The notes under the pieces are model-generated. The model was not told the DNA's origin, did not search any database, and worked only from the letters and a program-made list of their open reading frames with translations. A stretch of 64,000 bases of DNA from Trifolium pratense (taxonomy: Eukaryota > Streptophyta > Magnoliopsida > Fabales > Fabaceae): NCBI RefSeq assembly GCF_020283565.1, contig NC_060060.1, forward strand, positions 8,308,001-8,372,000, in the 5' to 3' direction. Shown in pieces: positions 48,143 through 57,581 of this stretch. A program made the translations under genes and the position numbers. Each line of letters begins with the position of its first letter. Within the stretch, counting starts at the first letter, position 1.

Positions 48143-48944
48143 CAGTGTTTTAAAACCCGGACCGGACCGGCCGGTCGGACCGGGAACCAGTGGTATACAA
48201 GGGTTGGTCCAGTTGCAGGACCGGTTCTGCATTTGAACCGGTGAAAACCGGCGCAACCCGGCCGGGTCTCTGGTTGAACCGGGAACCGGAATAACCCATG
48301 GTGAACCGGACCGTATGGTTTGAACTTCAATAAATATTTCAAAAAATTCCAAAGGTGGCCAGCAGGATTTGAACACAGGTCCTTTAGATAAAACCAAGGC
48401 AGACTTACCACTTGGCCAATTGAGTTAATGTACTATTATTACATCTGATTAATATATAATATACAATCAACAAGGAACATATGAACTTGCTAATTTATTT
48501 TAAATTCACGCAATCATTTTTTTTTTACTACTGTTGACACCAATGTTATTTATTTGTATTAGTGTTTTCCCAATACCTATGTTATTTTTTTTAATACCTA
48601 TGTATGAAAAAAATTCGACCTATTAAAAAAAACTGTTAATTTTTTTCATACATATTGTATATTTTATTTTGATATATAGTTTTAATAATGTAATATATAT
48701 ATTAGTCAAAATAAAAATAATGATGGAATGAGAATTTTTTGAGTTTTATTTTGAGTATATGAATTTTCATTATAAAAATATTGATATCAAATTTTATATT
48801 TTATCAATATTTTAGCATAAATATATATAATTTTTTAATAAAGACCGGGTCAATAGTCATGCGGTCTGACCAGTGACCAACTGGTCCGACCAGTGACCCA
48901 GAGCTTCAACCGGGTCGATCATTGGTCCGGGTTTTAAAACTATG
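48143..48944. mobile_element. Non-autonomous hAT element, 8-bp TSD
   Basis: 802 bp with TIRs containing the perfect 17-mer gttttaaaacccggacc / ggtccgggttttaaaac and outermost CA..TG. The 8-bp direct repeat catgaggg flanks it (48135-48142 and 48945-48952). The ends are rich in ccggaccgg-type words around an AT-rich core. It carries a tRNA-like segment (48345-48425) and no transposase. Confidence 0.93.
48345..48425 (-). other. tRNA-like segment within the hAT element
   Basis: On the minus strand the region reads like a tRNA: a box A-like TTGGCCAAGTGGTAAGTCTG, an anticodon-arm-like CCTTGGTTTTATCTAAAGG, a box B-like TGTTCAAATCCTG and a closing GCTGGCCACC. The acceptor stem is imperfect. It is probably a domesticated tRNA-derived piece of the element, not a functional tRNA. 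Confidence 0.55.
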
Positions 48945-48952
48945 CATGAGGG

Positions 48953-49805
48953 TCATGACACGTCCATATCCGATGTTATGATTGGACGGTCATTCTTATA
49001 AAAAAAAATATGAAAACTTCTCATTCTACCCACCGTAGCTCTTCTCTACCCTTCGTTTTTACATTTTTGCTCTTGGTTAACAACTTCGGAACGCGTTTTC
49101 CGAATTTTTTTTAGTTCAAATTCGGAAAAAAATTCGGAAAAATGAGTGAAATATTTTTGCTGAATTTCCTCCGTTAAAAATAATTCCATTTGAAGTGTAC
49201 CAAACACAAAACTTAGGGTGTGTTTGATTCAATAGAGGAGGAGGGGAGGAGAGAGATTTTAATAGATGGGAGGGGAGAAATTTTAAAACATTCATTTTAT
49301 TTTTTTTTTAATAGTAAAATTAACATTGTTTTGCCTCAGTTAAAAAACATTCATGTTTGGTTCAGAAGAGGAGAGGGGAAGGGAGGAGAGAGATTTTAAT
49401 ATAAACTTGTTTGGTTCACGAGGGGAGGGAAAAAATTTTAAAATTAAATTACATTTTTATCCTTATAATTTTAAAATTAAAACATACTCATGATTTTAAA
49501 ACTATTTACTTAATCATAATTATAAACCACACATAATTTGAGCTATAACTCTTCTGCGCATATCAAACAGTTTTTTCACAATAATTTCTCAATTTTAAAA
49601 ATCCAAAATAAATATAAAACATAGAGAATATTAAGAAAACAAAATAAACGAAAATTAAAAATTGGAAAAAGAAGAATGAAAACAATGTGTATATGAATGA
49701 TACTATATATGATCGAAACATATGTGAAAAATCGATATGACAGCAACGTTAACATATATAATAGCAGTATGTGCCAAAGAAAAATATAATGGATATGAAA
49801 TGATA
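48953..49805. other. Intergenic; GA-rich MITE-like fragments
   Basis: Contains three partial copies of a word set, gtttg(a/g)ttca followed by gaggggagg and gagagattttaat (about 49207, 49354 and 49409), typical of ends of a short inverted-repeat element. The rest is AT-rich with no coding evidence. Confidence 0.5.
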
Positions 49806-50062
49806 CTAAAATTGAATAGGAAATAAAGTTAAGATAGGAATCATTCTTATTGAACTTAGATCAAATAGTTGCGATACAAAAGGAATTTGAGATGTGAAAA
49901 GAGAGTTTGAGAGAGAAGAATAACAACTTCACCAATCACATCACTCACAAAATACCCCTACTACCCTATTAATAGTAACTCATATCCCCACATAGTCTCA
50001 TTATTTCGGCTTAAGTTGACTAACTCCTATTTGGGCCTATCCAATATGGTGGGTTCATTACA
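49806..50062 (-). repeat. 3' LTR of the small LTR element
   Basis: 257 bp, ending on the plus strand at ggttcattaca. By eye it differs from 56564-56820 at fewer than ten positions. It is preceded on the minus strand by the purine tract AAAGGGGGAGATAT. Confidence 0.9.
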
Positions 50063-50652
50063 ATATCTCCCCCTTTAAAACCAACCTTGTCCTCAAGGTT
50101 GTAACAATTGCTCACAGCACCAATTTTACCCGTATCCCATTGCTTGAACTTTGTTGACCAAGTTGTTGTATGCATATTGCCGTGTCTACGAGGATCCCAC
50201 TTTTTCCTTCTTTCCATCTTCACTTGACTAGTGTAGCCACAAATTCTCACAATTATATGCATGAATTGACATCCATATGTAACAATTTTTGTAACTCCAA
50301 AAGCAACTAGCTTTGCTACAAGGCTTCCATCTAGCACTATGAAACAATACTGTAATCTCGCAATCTTTTTATGCTTTATTTTTTCCATAATTTCTACCGC
50401 CTTGATGTCATTTATAGTTCCTTCATTGTCAATCATCCATGCTAGCACACATGGTATCCAAACAACATGAATCATATCACTATCCCCCCTATGAAGACAA
50501 ACCTTGTCCTCAAGGTTGAAGTCAAGAAAATGGTGTAGAATAATAGTAGCAACTTCCACATGGACAATAAAACATCCACTAGGATCCCATTGAATGAATT
50601 GTTTTTCATGGAATAAACAAGCATCACCAAATTTTTCTAGTTCTTGTACCAA
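50020..50652 (-). CDS. C-terminal ORF of the small LTR element (unknown function)
   Basis: 210 residues from an internal Met, open frame continuing upstream (..HFDGAACFVSAL). It contains three repeats of a motif (Q/K)WDP or QWDT and two of NLEDKV (FNLEDKVCLHRGD and CYNLEDKVGFKGGD). The second NLEDKV overlaps the purine tract, as the last codons of many plant LTR-element polyproteins do. The ORF ends inside the LTR. No known domain is recognised; it may be the C-terminal part of the larger ORF upstream, separated by stops at about 50700-50883. Confidence 0.5.
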   Translation of the reverse strand: MVQELEKFGDACLFHEKQFIQWDPSGCFIVHVEVATIILHHFLDFNLEDKVCLHRGDSDMIHVVWIPCVLAWMIDNEGTINDIKAVEIMEKIKHKKIARLQYCFIVLDGSLVAKLVAFGVTKIVTYGCQFMHIIVRICGYTSQVKMERRKKWDPRRHGNMHTTTWSTKFKQWDTGKIGAVSNCYNLEDKVGFKGGDIVMNPPYWIGPNRS

Positions 50653-52965
50653 AGCAGAAACGAAACAAGCAGCTCCATCAAAATGGTACTCAATAATAAA
50701 TCCTAGTTTGTACCATAATCTTTATTCAAGTATGTAATTAGCTTCTTTAGCATTTTGTGTAAAGACTTTCTTTAAAATGAAAAAATAAGCAACACCACCA
50801 CCACCCGGATCCCATTTCTTGGAGTGCCTTCCGTTTGGTGTCATTTGCAATCTAGCTTATTATATGAGCTTATAAGCTTGTTTCAAAAAATTAGAGGTGT
50901 TTGGTAACAAGCTTTTTGTACTAGCTTATAGCTTTTTTCAGATGCTATTTCAGCAACACTCATTGGCAGTACCATGTTGTATGCACTACAAGTGGTAGTA
51001 AAACCATTGGTAACTTTGGGGCATGAATCAAGTACTGCAGCCACCCAAACAGATACATCAACAAGTTGAACTATTTGAGGCCATGGAGAATTAGCGTACT
51101 CAGAGAATGATCTTGGCAGCCACAAGCTTGGCATATCCTGAATATTAAGTTGATTACCACAAACTAGAACTGGTTGAAATAGAATATGAGCATTTATGGA
51201 GTTGTGTGAATTACGTGGTTGAGTTATTGTAGAAAACCTGTGATGGCTACCATATGGGATATGAGCATCTTTAGAAAGTGTAGCTTTGCCACCTTTTGTA
51301 GAAACAAGAAGCATATGATAAACAATTCCAACCACAACTACATTAAGCATTACACGTGGCACCCCAAGTGCTGACACTACAACATCATTAAAATATGGAT
51401 CATGTGGAAAGGTGGATGAACCAACATTGGCATGAAAATCAAACTCAAGCTCTAGTCCACTAGGTGGGGCATTGAACAATCCAGTACCAACATATTTTCC
51501 CTGTGCAATTGCAAGAGTAGCGATGATTTCTCCCATAGATACATTCTTATCAACACCCTTTGTTATTGTTAAAATATCTTGTGCAATTCTATGTTCCCCA
51601 ATTACACAAAAGTGGTTGTATTGTGAATCAATTTTTGACAGAACCTCGGTAGCTAGTAAAAATACTTCTATAAGTTTAATGATACCATAAACTACTGTGA
51701 AGTAGTCAGGATACAATTCTATCTCAACCCCCTTTAAATTCATGTATCCGCAACCATTTTCATCATACAAAATAAACATTGTACCAAGTTCTTCATTTTT
51801 AATGTTTCCTAATGTACCCATCACAATGATATATGCACTATACCAAGACTTCACACTAGTACAAATATAACATATTACACATCATGTTTACATCTGACGA
51901 GCATATGTCAGATGTAAAAGGCTATATGGAGTAGCCTTTTCATCTGGCTTCAATATCCACAGATGTAAAAAATAAATAGACAAGACTTTTTACATCTGAC
52001 TTCAATGTACCAGAAGCATAACTAAACGCGGTGACAATCTTGTAATTATGGTGAAAATTATCTAAAATATGTATGTATCTGGCCATATTTAGCCACAGAT
52101 GTAAAAAGTCAGGTTAAATAAAAAAAAAAAAAAAATTTTGGAACAAGGTAATATAGTGTATCTGATATATCTCTCTCCCAATTATCAAAAGAAATAAACC
52201 CAGCAACACCCACCTCTCACCTTCACGTACGAAGAACCAAAACCCCTCTCACCTTCACGTACACGAACCCAGCGCCGTCCTCAACTTCAATTCGCATCCC
52301 AAAACGCAGCAACCTAGAGCCGTCCTCACCTTCGCAAGAACCAGCGCCGTTCTCTCTCTCAACTCACCACCAGCGCCGTCCCCTCTCACGAACCCTAACT
52401 CCAAATCGAAGCTTAACTCCAAATCGAAGCTTCTCTTTCTTTCTCCGGCCTCTACTCTCACGAATCGAAGCTTGTTTTTCTCTCTCACATCGATTCAGGT
52501 ACTCTTCTTTCTTTTTTAATCCTTTTTAAATATTTTCCTTTTTTTGATTTCTGTCGTGATTTTCCTTTTTAATTGTTACGTGGTTATGTGGTTTTGATGG
52601 GAGATGGGTATGATTATGGTGGAAGTGTGTGGTGAGGAATTTGTTTTCACGCATAGAAGAAGGTCTAATTTGTGTTTTCTGTTCTCTGTTGTCTCAGTTT
52701 GTTGGTTACAAAATCTCCCTTTGTTCTGATTTTTTCGTGGTTTATTACTTGGTTTGTTACTTGATTTCTTTGTGATTTCTTTCGTGATTTTACATGGTTT
52801 GTGGTTTGTTACTTGGTTTTAGCTCTTAGAATTGTTTCTACTGCAATTGATTTATGTTTTTTTTCATCTGCAATTGATTCATTTAAGTGATTGGTTTCCC
52901 ATCGGGTACGAAACCAATACTTTAGTTGGTGTTACCATGTTTTAACTTAATTTCACAACATAGGT

Positions 52966-53181
52966 ATGGATCGTAGTTGGATGAAAGCTAGTAGATTAAG
53001 TGCCGAGTTTGAACGGCGAGTGATTGAATTTATTCGATTTGCTGAAATCAATCTTCCATCTCCCGAAAATAATGATGAAAAAAATCTTCCTCCTAAAAGT
53101 AATGAACATTTTCGATGTCCATGTGTTCTTTGTGGAAATAAAAAACTAGAAATTCATAAGGATAAAAAGTATTGCTTCTGA
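52966..53181 (+). CDS. CACTA transposase-associated domain exon
   Basis: Opens MDRSWMKASRLSAEFERRVI after a good acceptor (cacaacatag|gt, 52961-52964) and ends with a CPCVLCGNKK motif. This is the transposase-associated domain found at the N-terminus of plant En/Spm-type proteins (MDRSWM start, zinc-binding CPC..C). The open frame runs to tgc ttc tga (53181), where the captured ISWI sequence starts in another frame, so the fusion is out of frame unless spliced. Upstream sequence at about 52200-52500 is a probable 5' UTR exon with intron donor cag|gtact (52497). Confidence 0.75.
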   Translation: MDRSWMKASRLSAEFERRVIEFIRFAEINLPSPENNDEKNLPPKSNEHFRCPCVLCGNKKLEIHKDKKYCF

Positions 53182-54441
53182 GATGGAAGGAAAGACAGAA
53201 GAAGAAGTAGAAAGATATGCAGAAGTTTTCAGAGAGCGATACAAGGAGTTGAATGGTAAGTTGCCATGAACATGAAAATGTGAATATTTTGCAGTAGTAA
53301 AACTAATTTGTAGAATCCAGATGAGTATAGATATGTATTTTGAAGGAAGTTTTTGTGTGTGATAAAGTCAGTTTACTCGCTTCTTGGTGTACTATTGTGG
53401 TTATGAAATGTGAAGACTATGCAAATTATCCAAAATCCTTGCCCAATCCTAGTAGCTTTAGTTTGCTTGATTGATTGGCCAACAACTCTGATATGTTGAG
53501 ATGGACTGTGTAGTGTTTATTGAGACAGCTACAATGCATCTACATATTTCCTTTTTTATGTGTGTTGATTTACCAACCAAAACTTGAAATTCACATATCT
53601 TAAAAAATATGGGTCTTCTGATTTATGTATTTTTCTTGATTGATGTAGATTATGACAGAATTATAAAAAACATTGAAAGAGGTGAGTCAAGAATAGCTCG
53701 GAAAGATGAGATCATGAAAGCTATTGGGAAGAAGTTGGACCGCTACAAGAATCCTTGGCTAGAGTTGAAGATACAATATGGACAAAACAAAGGGAAATTA
53801 TACAATGAAGAATGTGATCGATTCATGGTGTGGATTTTATTTAATTTTCATTTTTAGTCTATTCTTATTGAATTCATTTATCCCCAATTCATTATGTTGT
53901 CTGGTTTTTAACAGAAAATTCTTAATATTATTTTATTGTGGCACAAAATTTTCAGATATGCATGACTCACAAACTTGGATATGGGAATTGGGATGAATTG
54001 AAGGCGGCATTTCGAATGTCACCCTTGTTTCATTTCGAATAACAAGGAGAGATGTGACACCCTCATTCGGCTGGTAGAGAAGGAAAATCAAGAATATGAT
54101 GAAAGGGAGAGACAAGCTCGTAAAGAAAAGAAACTTGCCACTAAGGTTCTTTTGAATCCCTTTTTTTACCTAATGAATTTCTTGAATCATATTGAAATAA
54201 ACTCTTTTTAAGTTAAAGTTCTACAAACCTTTCAGAGTTCGACTCCATCAAAGCGCCCCTTGCCAAGACAGGCAGAGAGTCCATCTCTGAAGAAGCGGAA
54301 GCAATTAACGATGGATCACTATGTAAGCTCGGTAAGTTTGTTGTCAATGCATCATATATTCCATCATCATGATTACATCCATGTTGCAATTTCACTAATG
54401 CAGACTGGTATTATTGTGGCAGGGGAAGAGAAAAAAATAAA
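53165..54441 (+). pseudogene. Captured exons of an ISWI chromatin remodeller (C-terminal SLIDE region)
   Basis: Five exon pieces with intact introns: about 53165-53255 (EMEGKTEEEVERYAEVF), 53649-53827 (DYDRIIKNIERG .. NPWLELKIQYGQNKGK), 53956-54145 (MTHKLGYGNWDELKAAF ..), 54236-54331 (STPSKRPLPRQAES, KKRKQLTMDHYVSS) and 54423-54441 (GKRKK stop). Order, splice sites and residues match the end of plant ISWI ATPases (CHR11/CHR17 type), whose HAND-SANT-SLIDE region binds linker DNA. In the third piece a deletion and frameshift after SPLFHFE removes about a dozen residues before CDTLIRLVEKE. The ATPase domains are absent. It is a transduplicated fragment, not a functional remodeller. Confidence 0.9.
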
Positions 54442-54972
54442 TGGATGAATGCCCTACATTCCGGTAAATGAGAGGGGTTGTTTGTAGGTTGACTTCTGAT
54501 TTTAAAGCCTTGGTGACTTTGATATGGCCTAGTAAACATCTCTATTGATCGTAGCGTGGCTTCTGGCTTCCCAAGTTTGGTGCTAGGGGCTTCTACCTAA
54601 CACCCTAATTTTACCTCTTACACCTTCCTTTCTGCATTCTTATTTTTTTACTCTCCACAGCGCTGCTTTGCCTAATGTAACCTACGACCCATTCTGCATA
54701 TATAAGTATTTGCCTATGTGCCTGATTAGTACTTCAGCATTCTGCATTAGCTGTGTAGTTTCCTAGCTGTGTAGGACTTCCTTCCACAATTAGAAATTCT
54801 TGACATTTCTCACAATTGTCTTCTTGGAACACTTCCTTTCCTGTTTCCTAGCTGCATTAGCTGTTGTAGTTTCCTAGCTGTGTTTTGTATTTGGAATTAT
54901 AATGGCATCATTTTAATCCTAGCCTTCTCACTTCTCATATGCTTCATTCTTGATCATGTATATGTATTGTAG

Positions 54973-55098
54973 GTGTTCGATGATCCCACGTCATTAACCG
55001 AGGAGGAGATGTATGAATTGCGAAACAGCTGGGCTACTTGTTTTCTTGACCTGTACAATCCCGAGGTAGATTATGATGTTTCCGATGATGAGGTTTAG
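54973..55098 (+). CDS. Terminal exon of the CACTA-borne gene
   Basis: After acceptor tattgtag (54972) the frame reads VFDDPTSLTEEEMYELRNSW, then ATCFLDLYNPEVDYDVSDDE and a V before the stop (tag at 55096). It is acidic, short and apparently intact. It is probably the last exon of the element's own gene, though it could belong to another captured gene; I do not recognise a family. 54442-54972 looks like 3' UTR and intron from the captured gene. Confidence 0.5.
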   Translation: MFDDPTSLTEEEMYELRNSWATCFLDLYNPEVDYDVSDDEV

Positions 55099-55099
55099 G

Positions 55100-55681
55100 A
55101 GCTAGCTAGTTACAATGGATTCACATTAATTAGGATGTTTTGAATTGTAATGACTTGTATTTTGCTTGAATGTTATAACATTTTGGATTGTTGGTATTTT
55201 GCTTGAATTGTAAGACTTGGTATTTTATTTGAATTGTAATGACTTGGTTGAATGTAATTGTATTTTGGTTGAATGTTGAATTGTAACGACTTGGTTGAAT
55301 GTAATTGTATTTTGGTTGAATGTTGAATTGTAATGCTATTTTGGTTTTTTTTTAATTACAAAATAGGATTTAAAAATATAAAATAAAAAAAAATAAATAA
55401 AAAAAAAAAAACGCAGGATTTTGAAAAAAAAAATTAAATAAAGTTACTATTTCACATCTGGTGACTTGGTCAGATGTAAAAGGTCCAATTTAATTAAAAT
55501 AAAAAATAAAAAATTGGTCAGCTGAAACACGAGAACAGAGGTAAAAGGGGATACTTTTACATCTGGCGAATGTCAGATGTAAAAAGCGTAAACTTACTAC
55601 TTCTTGTACGTCTACCTCTGACTGGGGCCAGATGTAAAATGGGGTTTTGGCCAGATGTAAAAAGTGTTTTCTGTACTAGTG
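55100..55681. other. CACTA 3' region with subterminal repeats
   Basis: Near-tandem words ttgaattgtaatgacttg and ttggttgaatg repeat at 55140-55345, followed by A-rich sequence and then the (g/t)(c/g)cagatgtaaaa subterminal repeats up to the terminus. These are likely transposase-binding sites. Confidence 0.75.
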
Positions 55682-56563
55682 TCATATGATAAACAAACCT
55701 AGTAGTAACTACACATCTCGTCGAATCAGGTGGCTCGGGTGGCTGGGGAGGATTCGACATTGCGTGATAAGTCCAATCTGGTGGTTTTGGCGGCAAGGAC
55801 TTCGTTGGGGCGTTTAGTCGAGCATGTGAAAGGCAATTCGGTGTTAAGTACATCCAGCACAGTTCTTTCGATGGTGGTGCTGAAATCAGTTGGAGAGGCA
55901 TACGAACAAGGGCCTTGTCGAGAATTTCACTCACCGGCATCAATTCTTCCATCCTTAAATTGCTCACACCAATAGATTCATCAGTCATGGATTGTTCTTC
56001 GGTTGCTTCCATGGAAGGAAGAGATTCATCTAAAATCGGAAACTCATCAATGACAACAGATGGTTCTGTCGGTTCCTTGGAGGGAAGGAAATCCTTCGAC
56101 ACCGGCAACACAACTGTTAACGAATTTGAAGCATCGATTGGTTCCATTGATGGAAACGTTTCGTCTGAAATTTGAAGCGCCTCATTCTTCGATTCAGACT
56201 CAGTGGTATCAATCTCTTGCAACAACTTGAGAATTCTTGCACCTGACTCTCGGATTTCGTGTGCATATTCAGTAGTGCGCAAATTGCGTTGCCGATTCGA
56301 TTCCACCATGGGAGATGCGAAGTGCGATTTAACTGGTTGTGTTAAGGTTTCTCTGGGTGAGTTCACAACACCATGGGACGAGCTCCGTGAGAAGAATTTT
56401 CTGTGCAATTCTGCTTTAGCTTCAATTCGATCCCATACGGTGTATCCCGGACCGTCCAGATACGCCAATTTCGTCCATTCAACATTATACTCAGTTTTTA
56501 TTTTTTCCCAATGAGCTCCTACTGCTGTCGCCCATGCCATGGAGTCGATGAAAGCACCAAATA

Positions 56564-56820
56564 CTAAAATTGAATAGGAAATAAAGCTAAGATAGGAATC
56601 ATTTTTATTGAACTTAGATCAAATAGTTGCGATACAAAAGGAATTTGAGATGTGAAAAGAGAGTTTGTGAGAGAAGAATAACAACTTCACCAATCACATC
56701 ACTCACAAAATACCCTTACTACCCTATTAATAGTAACTCATGTCCCCACATAGTCTCATTATTTTGGCTTAAGTTGACTAACTCCTATTTGGGTCTATCC
56801 AATATGATGGGTTCATTACA
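56564..56820 (-). repeat. 5' LTR of the small LTR element
   Basis: 257 bp, minus strand TGTAATGAACCCATCATATTG to CAATTTTAG, followed by the primer-binding-site region TTGGTGCTTTCATCGACTCC and then the start codon of the pol-less ORF at 56540. Confidence 0.9.
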
Positions 56821-56961
56821 GGATACTTCTCTCGGGAAATTTTTTTTTCTACCCCAACAATCTGCACTTTACCCCAACAATCCTATTTGAAATGACAAAT
56901 ATACCCTCATATATAATGTAAAACTGAAGAAAAAAAATCATTATTTACCCTAGTCAAAAAA

Positions 56962-57224
56962 AAGTGTACCGGTGTGAGTTTGGAGTTTTAGGAAAAGTAA
57001 GTGTAATTTTACATACCGGTACACTTTTTCGAAGTGTGCCGGTTCGATTTCTTCACCGGTACACTTGAAAAAAAGTGTACCAGTATGCATATTCATACCG
57101 GTACACTTTCAAGTGTACCGGTATGAATATGCATACCGGTACACTTGAAAAAAGTGTACCGGTATGCTTTCGACGTCTGAGTTTCATATTACATACCGGT
57201 ACACTTTAAAAAAAGTGTACCGGT
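56962..57224. repeat. Alternating ACCGGTACACTT / AAGTGTACCGGT array
   Basis: Eleven 12-mers in alternating orientation: AAGTGTACCGGT at 56962, 57032 (one mismatch), 57073 (one mismatch), 57111, 57152 and 57213; ACCGGTACACTT at 57015, 57055, 57097, 57135 and 57195. Neighbouring opposite units are joined by short A-rich or other spacers, so each pair can form a hairpin. One pair extends to a palindrome with 26-bp arms and a 2-nt loop (57083-57108 / 57111-57136). The array ends about 57 bp before the acceptor of the mobile-domain exon. Confidence 0.95.
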
Positions 57225-57280
57225 TCACAGTGATTTTTTTTTAATTTTTTTTTTAAAATTTTTTTTTTGTTTTTTTTCAG

Positions 57281-57501
57281 TGGTGCGTACTAGAGGATCA
57301 GACGGTAGAATTAGGCATAACAGAGGACGTGGAGAGTCTCGACGACATCAGGAGGAGCCGGAACACGATGAGCTGCCGGCAGTGCCTGAGCAGCAGGTTG
57401 AGGAGCAGGCTGTGCAGCAGGGTTGGCCTGGAGGGCTGATCGATACGAGTCTTTTGACTCGATACGAGCATCATGTTGCTCGTCATGTATGGTTTGGTCA
57501 G
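57281..57501 (+). pseudogene. First exon of a plant-mobile-domain (PMD, MAIN-like) protein
   Basis: The frame reads VRTRGSDGRIRHNRGRGESR, a Glu/Gln-rich linker, then GGLIDTSLLTRYEHHVARHVW and FGQ, with a donor cag|gtaata at 57501. The GG..DTSLLTRY..HVA..W motif opens the PMD of MAIN/MAIL1-like and transposon-encoded proteins. There is no ATG: the expected start reads gtg after tttttttcag, so either ATG was mutated or the first base lies in another exon. The rest of the gene is not seen, because a LARD-type element is inserted 80 bp into the intron (57582). A PMD gene carried by a Mutator-type transposon is an alternative. Confidence 0.7.
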
Positions 57502-57581
57502 GTAATACTTTGTTTTTTTTGTTATTATTTGTTAAGTTATATTGACCATTTTTTTTTAATTTGTATTGTTTATACTCTCGT

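Larger units (their letters stand above)
51854..55681 (+). mobile_element. Non-autonomous CACTA (En/Spm) element carrying host exons
   Basis: 3828 bp with CACTAGTAC..TGTACTAGTG ends and the 3-bp TSD tca (51851-51853 and 55682-55684). Subterminal repeats of (t)cagatgtaaaa and its complement tttacatctg recur within about 270 bp of each end (for example 51909, 51941, 51958, 51990, 52098 on the left; 55450, 55475, 55556, 55571, 55628, 55653 on the right). Inside are a transposase-associated N-terminal exon, captured ISWI exons and a terminal exon. No TNP2-type catalytic transposase is present, so it depends on an autonomous relative. Confidence 0.94.
50883..56540 (-). pseudogene. Pol-less ORF of the small LTR element, split by CACTA
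   Basis: Two open segments, 56540-55682 and 51853-50883, are in the same frame once the CACTA element and one TSD copy are left out: the residues ..TTRFVYHM run straight into KSWYSAYI. The original ORF was about 610 codons. The N-terminus opens MAWATAVGAHWEKIKTEYNV, followed by a Glu/Ser/Pro-rich middle with a repeated SMEPIDAS / PSKEPTE / PSMEATE motif, then a segment with no family I recognise. It lacks a CCHC knuckle and a DTG protease motif. The N-terminal position suggests a gag-like protein, but that is inference. Confidence 0.6.
49806..56820 (-). mobile_element. Small LTR retrotransposon, pol-less, interrupted by CACTA
   Basis: LTRs of 257 bp each at 49806-50062 and 56564-56820. On the minus strand they begin TGTAATGAACCCA and end CAATTTTAG. 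The primer-binding-site region TTGGTGCTTTCATCGACTCC (56560-56541) follows the 5' LTR, and a purine tract AAAGGGGGAGATAT (50076-50063) precedes the 3' LTR. Flanks tgata / ggata match at 4 of 5. Without the CACTA insert it is about 3.2 kb, with one long ORF and no reverse transcriptase, integrase or protease: a non-autonomous element. Confidence 0.85.

Noticed and set aside
55730..56514. Plus-strand ORFs opposite the pol-less ORF
   Set aside because: Shadows of the longer minus-strand frame, which agrees with the orientation given by the PBS and purine tract.
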